This document shows, piece by piece, positions 1 through 11,617 of a stretch of DNA of 64,000 nt (position 1 is its first letter; every line of letters begins with the position of its first letter). The DNA is taken from contig JABAKD010000020.1 in assembly GCA_012845835.1 (NCBI GenBank), positions 2,676,936 to 2,740,935 on the forward strand, read 5' to 3'. Below the pieces are notes generated by a model. That model saw only the letters and a list, made by a program, of their open reading frames with translations. It made no database searches and was not told where the DNA came from. Both the position numbers and the translations under genes were made by a program. This DNA is from Undaria pinnatifida. Taxonomy: Eukaryota; Sar; Phaeophyceae; Laminariales; Alariaceae.

Positions 1-544
1 GTACCACATCTATTAATAGGGCCGGGCACTAGCTCAGTATGTACTGGCAGTAGTAAGCTACTGGCAGTATTAATGTACTGTTCCGACCAGTATATTCGCC
101 AGTAGTTTTTATTTGACGTACGTCCTATAAACGTCATATTATAGTACGGAAACCCACCCAATGTTGGCGAATGAGTTACAGTACTTCCTCCGATTCTCCG
201 ACCTCCCCCCCCCCCTTCCTCCCCTCTCTTCCTCCCTCTCTGGCTGTTGTTCTCTTTTATTATATATAGACTTGCGTGTTTATTTGTTGTTGCAGATATC
301 TGGTGTATGATACGGAGTTGTGGTGTATCCTCTTGCTGATCGTCTACGTTTTATCCTTTAGCAACTCGTCTATATTGCCACTTTGTTTTGGCTCAAGAAT
401 TCTGGCGTTAACATTTTGTCCCCATATATAAAGAAAGCTTAAAAACTAAATCCCTTACTTTTACTATATAGTGAAAAACGCCCCACTCACTTTCTTCACA
501 GTAGGTTCTTCCCATCGGGCTAACCCGCCCTCAACTTACTATAC
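1..544. other. Window edge, no gene seen
   Basis: Bases 17-110 hold several near-palindromic TACTGGCAGTA-type motifs behind a GGGCCGGGCAC tip that resembles a hAT transposon end. A poly-C run lies near 206-223. The rest is AT-rich with no supportable reading frame. Confidence 0.4.
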
Positions 545-1270
545 ATACACCCCCCCGCCCCTCTCGAACACTACCCCCCTCTCCTCACCGGTTGTACGAT
601 TTACAGGGTATACATGATAAACTGATGCGTTCATACCACAACCGTCAGATTTGTCCCCTTCAAGGGTTTATAGCTGCTGCACAGATTGAGTTGCCCCCCC
701 CCTCTTCTACCCCGCCCCCCCGGGCTTCTGGCCCCCACGCCTTAGAAAATCTCCGCCCTCCCCTCACCGGTTGTACGACTCACAGGATATACTTGATAAA
801 CTGATGCCTTTCCTTCCACAGCCGTCAGATTTTGTCCCCCTCAGAAACGGGTTTTATAGTTTCCGCGCACAGATTGTTGAACATCACCCTGTTGACCCTG
901 GTACAGCCTACATCATAGTTCCAAGGGGAGTCGCCGGCCTATATTCTTAATAAGGACACACACCCAGTAATACACGCGATCGGAGCTACTTTATTTTTAT
1001 AATGTTACAAAAATAAAAATACACTCCAACTGTGAGGTCGAAGATTTCGTCGAAGCTCATCTTTGCAAGCTGTGTGTGATAGTCCGATCGCGCGTATATA
1101 TTTTCATTTTTATAATTTTTCAACAATAAACATACACTCCAACTGTGAGATCGAAGATTTCGTCGAAATTCCTCTTTGCAAGCTGTGTGTCATACTCCGA
1201 TCGCGCGTATTACGGGTTGTGTGTCCTCACTCAGGATATAGGTCGGCGACTCCCCTTGCAATATATATAA
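545..1270. repeat. Family A repeat complex, forward copy then two inverted 3' ends
   Basis: A forward copy runs from the C-rich block at about 545 through two CACCGGTTGTACGA modules and the GGGGAGTCGCC module to about 1000. It is followed by two inverted copies of the 3' core (about 1006-1097 and 1098-1268), recognisable by GAGATCGAAGATTTCGTCG and CCGATCGCGCGTAT. Confidence 0.75.
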
Positions 1271-1960
1271 CTCATGCCCTCGCCTCTCTGAGCGAGGCAT
1301 CTCTACCCCGACACTCTCGCGGTTCCACTGTTCCCATCCCCCCCCCCCCCTCTCTTGAGCGATAGGGTGGGTGGGTGGGAATTCGATCAAGTACTAGGCG
1401 ATGCCCCGGCTTCCAATGCGTAGATGCTAGCTGAGAACTACCCGCTGCCTCTTATCTATGACGCTCGTGTTCGCTCCCGCTCGCCTGGACCGTGTGGTCC
1501 GCGTTTCCCGAATTCAACACTGCTTCCACAAACTACGGATTCCCCTACGTACCGAATCCTACATGTTGTCGTTTGGTCAACCCTGTTTCATTTCCATCTT
1601 TCTTTGTTATTCACTCGTAACTTTTTGGGGGTAGGTTTTTTAGTGTTCTCTGACAGATCCCCCCCCCCCCCCCCCCCCCGGCTGTTGCTCCTTTTCACGC
1701 GTTCCTTCCTTTCGCCTGTTTCCTGTTTGTACGCTAAAAGATCTCCGCCCCCACCCAACTGTTGAGATTTTTCACTCGTTCCTTCCTTCCACTTTTTTCA
1801 TGTTTGGATCTTTCTCTACGTTGAGTACTGATACCTGATACCGGTTACTACATGTACGAGTAGCCAGCGTTCCTTCGTTTTTTTGTTTTGTTTTCGTTTT
1901 GTTTTCATAATTTTGTTTGTGTTTTTCTGTGTTTTGTTTGCGGGTGAAAGCTTACCACCC
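1271..1960. other. No gene seen
   Basis: C-rich tracts (1339-1351, 1658-1680) and pyrimidine-rich low-complexity sequence. Reading frames here are short and unlike any family I know. Confidence 0.4.
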
Positions 1961-2021
1961 TGTGCCCCACGGGTATAATACGAGCAATGGAGTAACCGTA
2001 GATATTAAATATAAAAACACA

Positions 2022-2760
2022 AGGGCTCCGCTCCACAGGCGGCTGACGCCGCCCGCTATGCTCGCGCAAGGAAGATTCAACCAACTGTAAAGGGGGCAGA
2101 AAGACGAGGCCCATGATTTAGTGCCATTAGCAATTTGATAATGCCAAGAGCTACTTGTGCGGAGCTGATTGCCCTGTCTGTGCCGTGCTGTATGTTGGCG
2201 ATGTCACGTTCTGATCGGCAGTAGTACGGGTGTAGTTTGCGAAGAAAAAATCGCGAAGAGGACCGAGATGGAGTACAAAATCAACGACGAAAAAGCAAAA
2301 AGAGACGAGTACACATACTTGCTACCGGTACCTGGTACCTGGTACTTCGCCCAATACCTGGTGGTACTCTGTGTGGTTCTAAAGAAGGCACAAGACTCCG
2401 CTCCGCAAGGCTGCTGACGCCGCCCGCTACGCTCGCGCAAGGAAGAATGCAACTAACTGAAGCATGTAAATAAATGGGGCAGGAAGAAGAGGCCCGTGAT
2501 TATTTGGTGCGAATATCGAATTGATAATAATGCCGAGAGGTGCTTGTGCAGAGCTAATTGCCCTGCGCTGTGCTGTGTGCTTGTTGATGTCACGTTCTGA
2601 ACGGCAGTACGTGTGATATTTCCGGGGGGGGGGGGATATGGGGACCGAGAGAGGACAATCAACTGAAGAAAGCATAAAGACGAGTACACAAAACACGGAC
2701 ATAGACCTGGTACCTGTATCATACCTGATACTACTGCTACTAGTAACTGCTGCTGTATGT
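2022..2760 (+). repeat. Diverged tandem duplication, period about 375 bp
   Basis: The segment from CTCCGCTCCACAGGCGGCTG (about 2030) through GATGTCACGTTCTGA and a GACCGAGA block recurs from about 2398 to 2700 in the same order, with CCGCCCGCTA, CTCGCGCAAGGAAGA and GTCACGTTCTGA in both units. The copies differ by substitutions and small indels. No coding sense is visible. Confidence 0.75.
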
Positions 2761-4010
2761 TCAAAAGAACGCACAGCGCCGCACGATACAGCACCGCAAA
2801 ACGAAGGGCAAGGCACGGCACCGCACTGCGCTGCATTGCGCTGCTGAGCTATATATAACCGGGCTGATCTGAGTAGGGGGTGTGCATTGTTTGTGATCAA
2901 ATGACAACGTCATATGTACAAACCTGGTGTAGTATTAATAGTACCAGTACGTAGTATATATATGATACTTCGAATATTACTGGCATGTACGAAGTAGTAA
3001 ATACAAGTACAGCAAAGCACGCAGCATGGCAAAGCATGGCAAAGCACAGCCATGCGCTCTGCTGAGCTAGCGCTGCGGTGCGCTGCTGAGCTGAGCTACA
3101 GGGCATCGCAGGGCACGGCACTTGAAACTTCGTGCAAGTACAAAACAAATTGTGGAAATCAAAGAAAAGCTAAAGCTGGACCGTTCCGCAAGTAATGCAC
3201 AGGCGGCAAATCATCGGCAAGTGGTAGGAAGTTCAACTTACCTCACAAAAAGGAAGAAAAAAACGCGAAAAGGTTCAAAATCGTGTTGGCAGAAAAGCCA
3301 AGTTTGCGGGAAGCAGCTGAAAAGTCAAGAAATAACCAACTGGCAAAACGAGCAGAAACAAAAATAATAAGGCGGAGCAAGAAACCAAAGAAAAGCTGGA
3401 CCGTTCCGCAAGTAATGCACGGAGGCGGTGTCGAAGTGGGACCCCCGGAAATGCCAGGGGGTTGTGGACAGTGGAGCACCAGAGAGTGTGTAGTGTTGTT
3501 GGTAAGACACGACAGTTGATCTTCTTGTTGGTGATTGACTGTTGAGGATCTGATGTGGTGTGTGAACGTTATCTAGATCTGAAGACAACTACTGTAGTAG
3601 GGGTTTCTACTTATCCTCTTCTGGATTCTGATATCGGGATTCGGGGATGAAGTTAAGATCGCTTTTTTCTTGTGTTCGGAGCTAATACAACAACTTCTTT
3701 CTGCTTTCCTAGCACCTGAATGGTGCTGACCAGCGCCCCTCTGGCCAACGTGTCTACAGGGTGCACCAACCGAGCACCTTCAGCAGAAAGATATCTATTA
3801 AGTATGTTTATGATACGTCAGAACGATTTATGATGCACTTGCGCGAACACCAACATCGTAAAGAACGCCACATCATCGCCACACGTTGCATGTATTTTTG
3901 CCGACTTTTCCTTGATTTTTTGTGTGTAGACGACCGCAACCACCCCCGGCCAATACAGTTTTGAGCCCCGATTGTGATGGGAAATGAAGCGAAAATGCGT
4001 ATTTTTGGAG
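2761..4010. other. No gene; short direct duplication
   Basis: A stretch of about 35 bp containing GGACCGTTCCGCAAGTAATG occurs at about 3179 and again at about 3398. The purine-rich open frame around it is lysine-rich low complexity with no recognisable domain. The rest holds nothing I recognise. Confidence 0.4.
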
Positions 4011-4254
4011 CCTCCGGCGGCGCCTCCAGCGGGGCCGCCTCACGAGCCGGGAGGGGGCTATTGGCCGAGCTACGCTCGGCGTTACTTGCTTCGCTCGGCC
4101 ATTATACTGCTGCAGCCCAGTATACTGATTGCTGTTTACCACAGTATAATCGATGCTGACTGAGTCAGCCAGTGCCCAGCCCTAACTACAGCAGCAGCAA
4201 TAGTAATCTCCCACAGAGCCAGTACGTAGTGTGATGCAAAAAAAAAGAAGAAGG

Positions 4255-6075
4255 GACCAACTGCTGAGAGCGCCTGTCAATAGTGGCGTGGGTGGGTGCA
4301 ATTCGATTCCAAAGGCCTGAACGCTTGTCGCGATAAAGATGAAGGCGCGTACCATATTGGGGAGGGAGGAAAAGAGCCTGCTTAGTGACCCCGGACCTCA
4401 GTCACGACTAGACATGGGCACCGGACGGGATTTTGAAGAACTGAAAACCGGATAGAAGACGTTGTTCTTGAAAAATAAAAGAAACGATTTAACCGCTTTT
4501 TTCGGCCGGTTTTAACCGGTTAGCCGAACCGGTTAAACCGATTTTTTAGCGGTGAAGCATCCATATCATTGAAAGCCAGGTTGGTTTTTCATCAAGTAGT
4601 GCCTTGTGGTGTACTCACGAGTGCGTGTTCGGTTCCGTTCGCAAATATTGCGTCTTTTCAAGATGGATTGTCTCGTACTTTGATTAAGTTGCTGATAATT
4701 GTCCTTGTTATGGTAAAGCACGACGTCAGACTGCATCTAAACCACCACAACCAGAGACTCGCACACCCCATGCTTCGGAGGCTCATCAAATCACCGTCAC
4801 GGCTACCATCGTGCGACGAGTACAAACAACAGTCGCCCCGATTGTCAGTCACAGGACACGACTTAAAACCTCCGCTAAAGTCTATACTATCAATGCTGCG
4901 TACTGTAACTGGAGGCATGCATGCACCGGGGAGACAACTGCAAATACCTGTGAACGCAGGTTGTGTCCACAAGAAAGCCGTTAAGTGTGAAAAAACCTCT
5001 GCCATTTGAGCTGGAAAGGAAACTTGTGAAAACAAAAAAAACACAAGACTGCATTGTACAAAATTTTCCAACCCCGAAAAACTGATAACTCCCAAGACGT
5101 ATCTGCAATAAGATTATGTAAACCGCTGGAAGCCATCCAACAGCACACTCTAAACACCTTCGCCCTTGCCAACAACAACAACAACAACAACAACGTGATC
5201 AATGTCCTCCTGCGATGAAGTGACCAGCATAGATAATTCGCTACATACAGCTGTGCAACGGCTACTTGTGCAAGCAGTTGTTTCAGCCTATAGTGTGAAC
5301 GGCAAAATAGCGACGAGACTGTATTCGTGCGTTATTAGCAGAGCTGTGTGTCGTCACGGCTCAAGTCACCAAGTATTTATTAGTCGGACTAGTAATTTGT
5401 CGTTTCCCGAAGGTGTCGACTAGCTGACTTATTTGTTTCCGTACATGTAGGAGAGATTGTATAATGTGGGACGCATTATTTTCTTTTTGGGCGCCCACCC
5501 CCCCGGCCGGGGAGAGCTCATTGGCTCGCTTCGCTCGCCTGACTTACGTCGGCAAGTCGGCTAACGGCACCTACCGATTAGTTATTAGTGGCGAAATCCT
5601 TCCGACTCAAAGCTCGAGTTATTTAACCCTAGTGGGGGGTGTGGGGGGTGATCCAACATCGTTTATCTCGCACAACCCACTCTGTTTCAGGTTGAAGTCA
5701 TGTCCTAAACTATTCAATAGGCGCAATCGACACTGGATCAACTAGCCTTCATGTTGTCGCGTTTATAAACACGCTAGTCACTGCTGCAGGCACGTTTTAT
5801 TATTAGGGTAAAATAACTCGACCGGTTTTCCGGGTTAACCGGTAACCGGTTAAAACCGGTGGTTTTTGCCGGCTTAACCGGTTAGCCGGACCTCAAAAAC
5901 TGCCAGTTCTTGTTTTGAAAAACCGAGTAATCACACATGCTTGCCGGGTTTCCAAAAACCGCGGTTAACCGGTTATTTTTTCATCCGGTGCCCATCTCTA
6001 GTTGCGACTAGGAAGGGAGGAGGAGATCGAAAAAAGTGTGAAGATAATAAATGGGACGATGAAAAAAATCGAAGT
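4255..6075 (+). mobile_element. SINE D copy 1, 5'-truncated, split by a hAT-like element
   Basis: Bases 4255-4408 match the tRNA-derived SINE at 45.4 kb from CCAACTGC(T/C)GAGAGCGC to AGAGCCTGCTTA. The tail resumes at 6001 (GCGACTAGGAAGGGAGG...). The tRNA-like head is missing. The interruption is the hAT-like element at 4409-6000. Confidence 0.65.
4409..6000. mobile_element. Non-autonomous hAT-like DNA transposon with CCGGTTAACCGG arrays
   Basis: Terminal inverted repeats: left TAGACATGGGCACCGGA, right (reverse complement) TAGAGATGGGCACCGGA. Flanking 8-bp sequences GTCACGAC (4401-4408) and GTTGCGAC (6001-6008) agree at 6 of 8 positions, as expected for an aged hAT target duplication. Inside each end is an array of CCGGTTAACCGG-like motifs (4430-4560 and 5815-5975). 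The centre carries an (AAC)n run at 5170-5196 and no transposase that I can recognise; the open frame at 4569-5009 shows no BED finger or catalytic motif. It sits inside a SINE. Confidence 0.72.
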
Positions 6076-6279
6076 ACAAAAATGGAGTCTACCGCGAGTG
6101 ATATTTGTCTGCAGGAGTACAGCAGTAGCTTCTACTATGAATATTAGTACGAGCGATTTTGTCAGGAGGCATGTCAAGCAAGGAGACACGTCAAGCAAGG
6201 GAAAACGAGCGATGTCAAGGGTGTAGGGCCGAGTGTTCCACGTTAAAATCTGTTAGCGCGGTGTCAGTTGCTGTCAGTC

Positions 6280-8583
6280 ATGGCAGTAAAATTGCTGCCT
6301 CAAGGGGCGAAAGTGCTCTCTCCGGACATGTTCGACTGTATTGATTTCGAACGCCATGCCAACTCACCACCGCCGATGAAATCCGTCCCTACAGCGTGCT
6401 GCTCCCGTTCCGTCAATTCTCACTGTTTGCAAAACCTCCTGCTTTGTCGCACTGCAGCTCACAAACCTTGCGATCGTGCTAATCGGTTCTCCACAGGGGC
6501 TTATCGTAAGCAGCAAATCAGTGGGGAAGGCGGGATTGGAATGGGCACAGTGGGCGGCACAAAAGACTGGACGAACAGGCTGGATCCTACTGACAACTGC
6601 TGTTGTCACTCTCGTTCCTTTGGTCTTCGAGGTAAGTGTCAGAATGCCGAGATACAGGGCGCGCTCTGATTCCCGAGTCGCTTTCTCCCACGGCCGGCAT
6701 GTGTTGCTGCGATTCTCGCGTTAATCTTGCTCTCTGCGTGTACCTATGGTACGAAGATCATGCATACGGGTTTACCGGGTGTACAAGTACGTCAAAGCTC
6801 TATTTTGTAGTTGTACAGGAACAGCCATTTCATGTTTCGCAATAGTTGTTCGCCGTACGTATCATATCAGCAGCAGCATTGTATAATATCGACCGCTGTT
6901 CTGCCACTTTTTCTACTGCTTGATCGTCGCGAAAACCTCGTCACCATGTGCAGTTTTCGTTCACGCCTTCAGTCTCTCTGTTCCCTCTGTCGCCGTTGTC
7001 AAGTGTACGACTGAACCCCCTCGATACATAAGAGATTATTTGAGCGGCACCAGCACACTTAACGGTGCTCAACTGCTCAAGTACTTTCGCCCATTTCCTT
7101 TCATCCAACCCATCGGACGCGATTTTACTTCTCACCTATTATATGAAAGTATTCTCGCTCGGCGATGTTTTACACGTAGCCAGCTATCCCGCTCTAGAGC
7201 AGGTTAACCCGCTTCATACAGACGTCCATTAGCTCTGCTCAGCAACTTCTCACATCGAAAAATGGCTCAAACGTGTCCAGTTCTGAAAACGCCAGCGGGT
7301 CGATGCCTTTGGCATGTCGGCCCGCCGGCCACAACCTCAAGCACGCACGCTTGTTACCGGTGTGCGTGTCGGACGAGATGGATGTTTCCCCAAGTTTGTA
7401 AGAGCCTCGTACACGGAACGCAGGGCCCGTGGGCATTACTTCTCTGTACCACTATGCGGTACCTCAGTTAGTTGTTGAGAACGACCTGAAACAAAAAACA
7501 ACGGATACTCTACGCTTACCTCTACTGATTCGCTGTTCGATGCACCGATTCGTCCTTTCTTTTGTTTCGTGTAGCGTCGCCCCCCCCCCTTTGAGTTGTG
7601 TCCAAGGTTATCAACTTCTCCCATTAAGCCGGAGATTCCTCCACCATAAGGATTTTTTCCCACGGCACAGACTCCGCACCACGAAGAATGTAGGCGTCGT
7701 TTTTTGGAAGGAGGTCCGCGAGTGCGATAAAACACTACTTTCCCCACAACTGTAGCCACTCGGACTGGCTAATTGGGTGGTATTCAGTCTCCCTTCTCAC
7801 GCTACGCAATGTGTTGGTTGTTTCGCCGCCGCCGTGCGGCACCTTCAAGACAGATTTCCCACAAGCTCCCGTTTCAACCCTGCCTTCTGAGTTTGAATTA
7901 GTCACCAAATGCATACGGCGTGTGATCTCCTACTGCAGTTGCCGAACGTGCATAAAATACCTTGTATATCCTTGCTGCGCAGCGCTCGCCCCGCAAATAC
8001 TCCGCTGCTGATGCGCACATCTACCATAGGCGGATCGTGCCCCTTAATAACTACGAATAGGGAAACGCCTCCCTCGTGAGCGTGTTCTAAGAAAAAGTTG
8101 CAGGCATTTCGGCAATGAACCATGTAAACGAGCCACTGATCACACCCTCGACGTGGGCCGGTTGTGGATGAGCGTAAACGCCTCGAAAATGTGAGACTTG
8201 TTTTCGCAGGAAGGTTGCTCGTTGAAAGCGTGCCGTACGCCCGAATCTGGATTATATGTAGTTGATTGCCCTTGTTTCATTGTCATGTTGGACGTGCGCA
8301 TGATGCTCCTTTCGCTGCCATGGAAAATTTGCTGAGTTGTAGTTTGCATGGCCATTAGGAGCGCTTGCGCAGCTAGTTTCGCAGGTGCTCCCTTGCTTAC
8401 CTGACTTTTCCTCTGCTTGAACCGTGCGTTTCACAGATCACCCGGGAAGCTCAGCTAATCGAGCAAGAAAAGATGACGATCAACGCGCTACTCGCAGAGG
8501 GAAAAACCCGACAGGAAATTGCGCAGATGGGGTTCTTCTCGGCGCTCGATCCGACTGTGTTGGGGCCTGAGGCAGCGTCGTAA
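6280..8583 (+). CDS. TOM22: TOM22-like mitochondrial import receptor subunit (3 exons)
   Basis: Probable central receptor/organiser subunit of the outer-membrane TOM complex. Exons: 6280-6384 (tentative), 6497-6631, 8437-8583 (stop TAA 8581-8583); about 128 aa. Seen: exon 2 opens after TTCTCCACAG, runs in one frame and ends VPLVFE before a GTAAGT donor; exon 3 opens after TTTCACAG. Junction phase is 0. The segment AQKTGR...TGW...TT...LVPLVFE followed by ITREAQ lines up with the animal TOM22 pattern AQK..R...W..TT...LPVVFE.E, with one membrane span at about residues 62-79 carrying the family's internal proline. Known of the family: N-terminus in the cytosol, C-terminus in the intermembrane space. 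Here the cytosolic part is short (about 60 aa) and the C-terminal part relatively long (48 aa). Exon 1 (MAVKLLPQGAKVLSP...) is the weak point: its donor GTCCCT is poor and the first intron would be only 112 bp. Exons 2-3 are much firmer. Confidence 0.72.
6632..8436 (+). other. Intron 2 of the TOM22-like gene
   Basis: Starts GTAAGTGTC, ends GTTTCACAG. It holds a short C run near 7580 and no recognised repeat or nested gene. Confidence 0.7.
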
Positions 8584-9825
8584 ATCAAGTCGAGGGGTGA
8601 ATTTTTGGATAATACCTGGTATACATTGATTTGTCGACTTTTGACGGGTAGGGTGGGGGCGTGGTGGGCGGGGGGGCGGGGGGCGAGCGGACGGACGGAC
8701 GGACGGGGTCCACAACGCGGTGGGCGTTGCTTCTTCTGTTTTTTTTTCAGGCACACTGGGGTTGTTTCTCCTAAGTGAGGCCTTCCGTGATTCATTGTAA
8801 AGCAGGGTTGGCGTTGACGCACAAGGCCTGTTTGGCGCGAGATGGCCACGCGAGTTTGACGTTGAACGATGATAGTTTATACAGCACATGGCATACCTTT
8901 TTTTGTGAAGACGGACATCCTACCAAATCTGTTTTTTTTTTTTTTTCCTCATCTGCCAAGGCATGGTGGGGTGCGGAATGGCGTGGGTGTTGTGGTCGGT
9001 ACCCACCCATCGTTTTTGTCGCCGGCTGTGATGTATAGTCTTCTCTGCTACTGAGTTCGTCACGTTCATACTTGTGCGTACTACATGGTCATCTGTACGG
9101 CACGCGTTTGATTTGATTTCGGCTGCCTGTACTACTCTGTGTACCTTTCTTCTTGAGGGAAACATATGCCTTTATTGGAATGTCGCTATCATCAGTGCAT
9201 CGCATCGTAGGCGACGAAGGTGTTGATGCGTCGTCGTGACGGGCAAAGAAGCGCAATATGTAGCTGGATAAGGTGATACACAACAGACGACGCTTGCTTG
9301 TAGGAAGGGCACTATGCGTGGCGCATTCATACTCACAGCTACGGCAGTGTATAGGTACCAGGTACCTACATACAGGGTACAATACTCGTACAGTAGTGCT
9401 TGCCGTAGTGCTCTGAAAGCCCCCAACAGGGGGAGGAATGCAGCTTGCTGCCATTGCAGGTCTCTGTCTTCGGTCTGATAACACTCTTGCTCTATTACAC
9501 GACAACGGATACGAACTTGGCGCGTTTACAGATGCTGCGGTCTTGACCTGTAATGAAGCTATTCGTCATCATTTTTGTTGTGTTACGTGCTACCCATTCA
9601 CCTCGCTTTTCTTTGTTGATCTCGATGCAGCTCCTGCAACACCAACACCAACACCAACAACAGCAGCGGTCAGGTGCCGAAGTAATTGGGTACAACCACC
9701 GCTGTTTGTATGTCTCGTACCTGAAGTTCCTGGGATATGCAGCAATTCCCCGGTTTACTGGCATTCTGTGTGGCTGTGGCGGAAAGTCTGAATGATTCCG
9801 GTTTACTCTGTGCGCAAGTGTTTTT
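8584..9825. other. Intergenic, no gene seen
   Basis: A G-rich block with (GGAC)n lies at 8640-8710, poly-T at 8931-8946, and TACCTGGTA or its complement at 8613 and 9356. Reading frames are short and lack domain features. Confidence 0.45.
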
Positions 9826-10038
9826 CAGGGCTTTTCACGGGTCATGTCTAACCTCGCGGGTCGGGTCGGATCGGGTCGGGGGTGTGAGATTTCAGCAATT
9901 CTTCTGACCCGACTCGACCTGACCCGCCAGGCTCCGAATAACCCATCAGAGTAGGTCATGTCGTGGTCGGGTCACCTTGACCCACGAGACTTTTTCTCCC
10001 GACCTACGGGGTCGACCCGTGGATCCGACCCACGGATT
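9826..10038. mobile_element. hAT-like MITE fragment with GGGTCGGGTC motifs
   Basis: The tip CAGGGCTTTTCACGGGTCA is followed by iterated GGGTCGGGTC on one strand and GACCCG on the other. The matching outer end is not visible, so the copy looks 3'-incomplete. Same type as 26592-26773. Confidence 0.6.
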
Positions 10039-10204
10039 GACTCTTCGACCATTGTATTTCATCTGTATTTTTGTACCCCGCAGTGATGTGTGACCTGCTG
10101 TTAATATTATGTATTGGGTATAGATAGATAAGGGCTAATAACATAAAATGCAAACCCTCCCCCCCCCCCCCCCCCCTCCCTCCCTCCTTTTTTTTTTTTT
10201 TTTT

Positions 10205-11180
10205 TCTCGCTCTCTCTTGCTCAAACGCCCCACCTAATATCGAAATCCGCCAGAGTAATAAACACTTCACGCACTGGATATCACCTCATTATCTTTCTAG
10301 GGCCATCCATGCCGCTGCTTTCCCCCCCCCCCGCCCCCCCTGCCCCGAACGCCCCGAACGCCCCCTCCTTCCCCACCACCCGCACCATCGCCTAGACCTA
10401 GCACCACACGTATAGCAAGCCCCTACATCTATGCCACCTAAAGCCCTTCCCACCTCCCCCCCCGCACCTCCCCACTCCCCCCACCCCATCCCACCCCCAC
10501 CCCCTCGAACACTCCGCCCTCTACTCACTGATTGTACGACTTACAGGATACACATGATAAGCTGGTGCATTCTTTCCAAAGCCGTCACATTTATCCCCTT
10601 AAAAGAATGTATCGTTTCCACGCGCAGATTGAGCTGCCCCACCCGCCCCACCCCTGCTCCAACCCCCCCCCCATGGTAAACTGGTGCATTTTTTTTCTTT
10701 TTTTTCCCCAAAACCGTCAGATTTATCCCCTTGAACGATTTATAGCTTCCACGCACAAATTGCCCGTCCGTCCGCCCCCTCCCCCCCCTTCGCCCCCCCT
10801 CCAACCCCGCTCCCTTTTGATCAAAACCAGGCCCCCACGTCCTTCAAAACTCCCCCCTCCCCTCACCGGTTATTCGACTTACAGGATCCACTTGATGAAC
10901 GGATGCATTCCTTCCACACAGCTAGCTGCTGTCAGATTTTGTCCCCCTCAAAACGGGTTTTATAGTTTCCGCGCACAGACTGACTAACATCACCCTCTGT
11001 TGACCCTGATAGCTACACTGTTAACTGTTGTAGTTGCAAGGGGAGTCGCCGACCTAAATCCTCAATGAGGACGCACAACCCGTAATAATACGCGCGATCG
11101 GAGTATCACACACAGCTTGCAAAGATGAGTTTCGACAAAATCTTCGATCTCACAGCTGGATGGAGTGTATTTTCATTTTT
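10205..11180 (+). repeat. Family A repeat, near full length
   Basis: Best copy for the module order: CCACCTAATATCGAAATCCG and CACCTCATTATCTTTC; CACCATCGCCTAGACCTAGC; CACTGATTGTACGACTTACA with CCGTCACATTTATCCCC, a second and a third related block; CATCACCCT...TGTTGACCCTG; GGGGAGTCGCCGACC; then the core GATCGGAGTATCACACACAG to CTTCGATCTCACAGC. Modules are separated by long C runs. Confidence 0.85.
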
Positions 11181-11194
11181 TATGATTACTTGTA

Positions 11195-11438
11195 TATCCA
11201 AGCCGTTTCATCTCCTGGGTATACCGGGGAGAGTATTTATCAAGTTCGACATGTATGTGGCGAAAATCTGAAAAGTTTATTATTGCGGATGGTGGGATTT
11301 GAACCCGCGCCCCAACAAAAAAGCATGGTCTGTCGATGACGCCATTTGTTAGGTTATTGTGGGGTCTTAGTCCGTTTGACCACTTGCGAAAGGTTAACCA
11401 ATAATAGCTTTCCCAAACTAAGCCTTATTATAATAACG
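11195..11438 (-). mobile_element. TRIM-b relic: one LTR plus internal part
   Basis: A tiny LTR-type element in minus orientation. An LTR-like block at 11347-11438 is followed (minus strand) by the primer site TGGCGTCATCGACAG, a tRNA T-arm-like GGGTTCAAATCCC and the conserved AAACTTTTCAGATTTTC segment. The second LTR is absent at the junction with family A. Confidence 0.6.
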
Positions 11439-11617
11439 GGAGTGCTGCATTTTTTTTTTTTTTTTTTCGAGAAAAAGCGCAGAAAAGCGCGGTATTCACG
11501 AGTACTCAGTACGAGCAGCGCGTAGTTGCGAGGGTTGCGGAGCGCACATACAACATCAATGACATACAGTACGGCTTTATATAACAGCAACACAACTAGT
11601 ATTATTGGTACTCGTAG

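Noticed and set aside
17-4184. A 4.2-kb hAT transposon between GGGCCGGGCAC at 17 and GTGCCCAGCCC at 4171-4182
   Set aside because: The tips are inverted and similar, but flanking 8-mers do not match, the interior holds unrelated repeats, and the right flank looks like SINE sequence. More likely two separate elements.
4569-5009. Transposase of the hAT-like element
   Set aside because: 146-aa frame without BED finger, catalytic DDE or dimerisation motif; composition looks non-coding.
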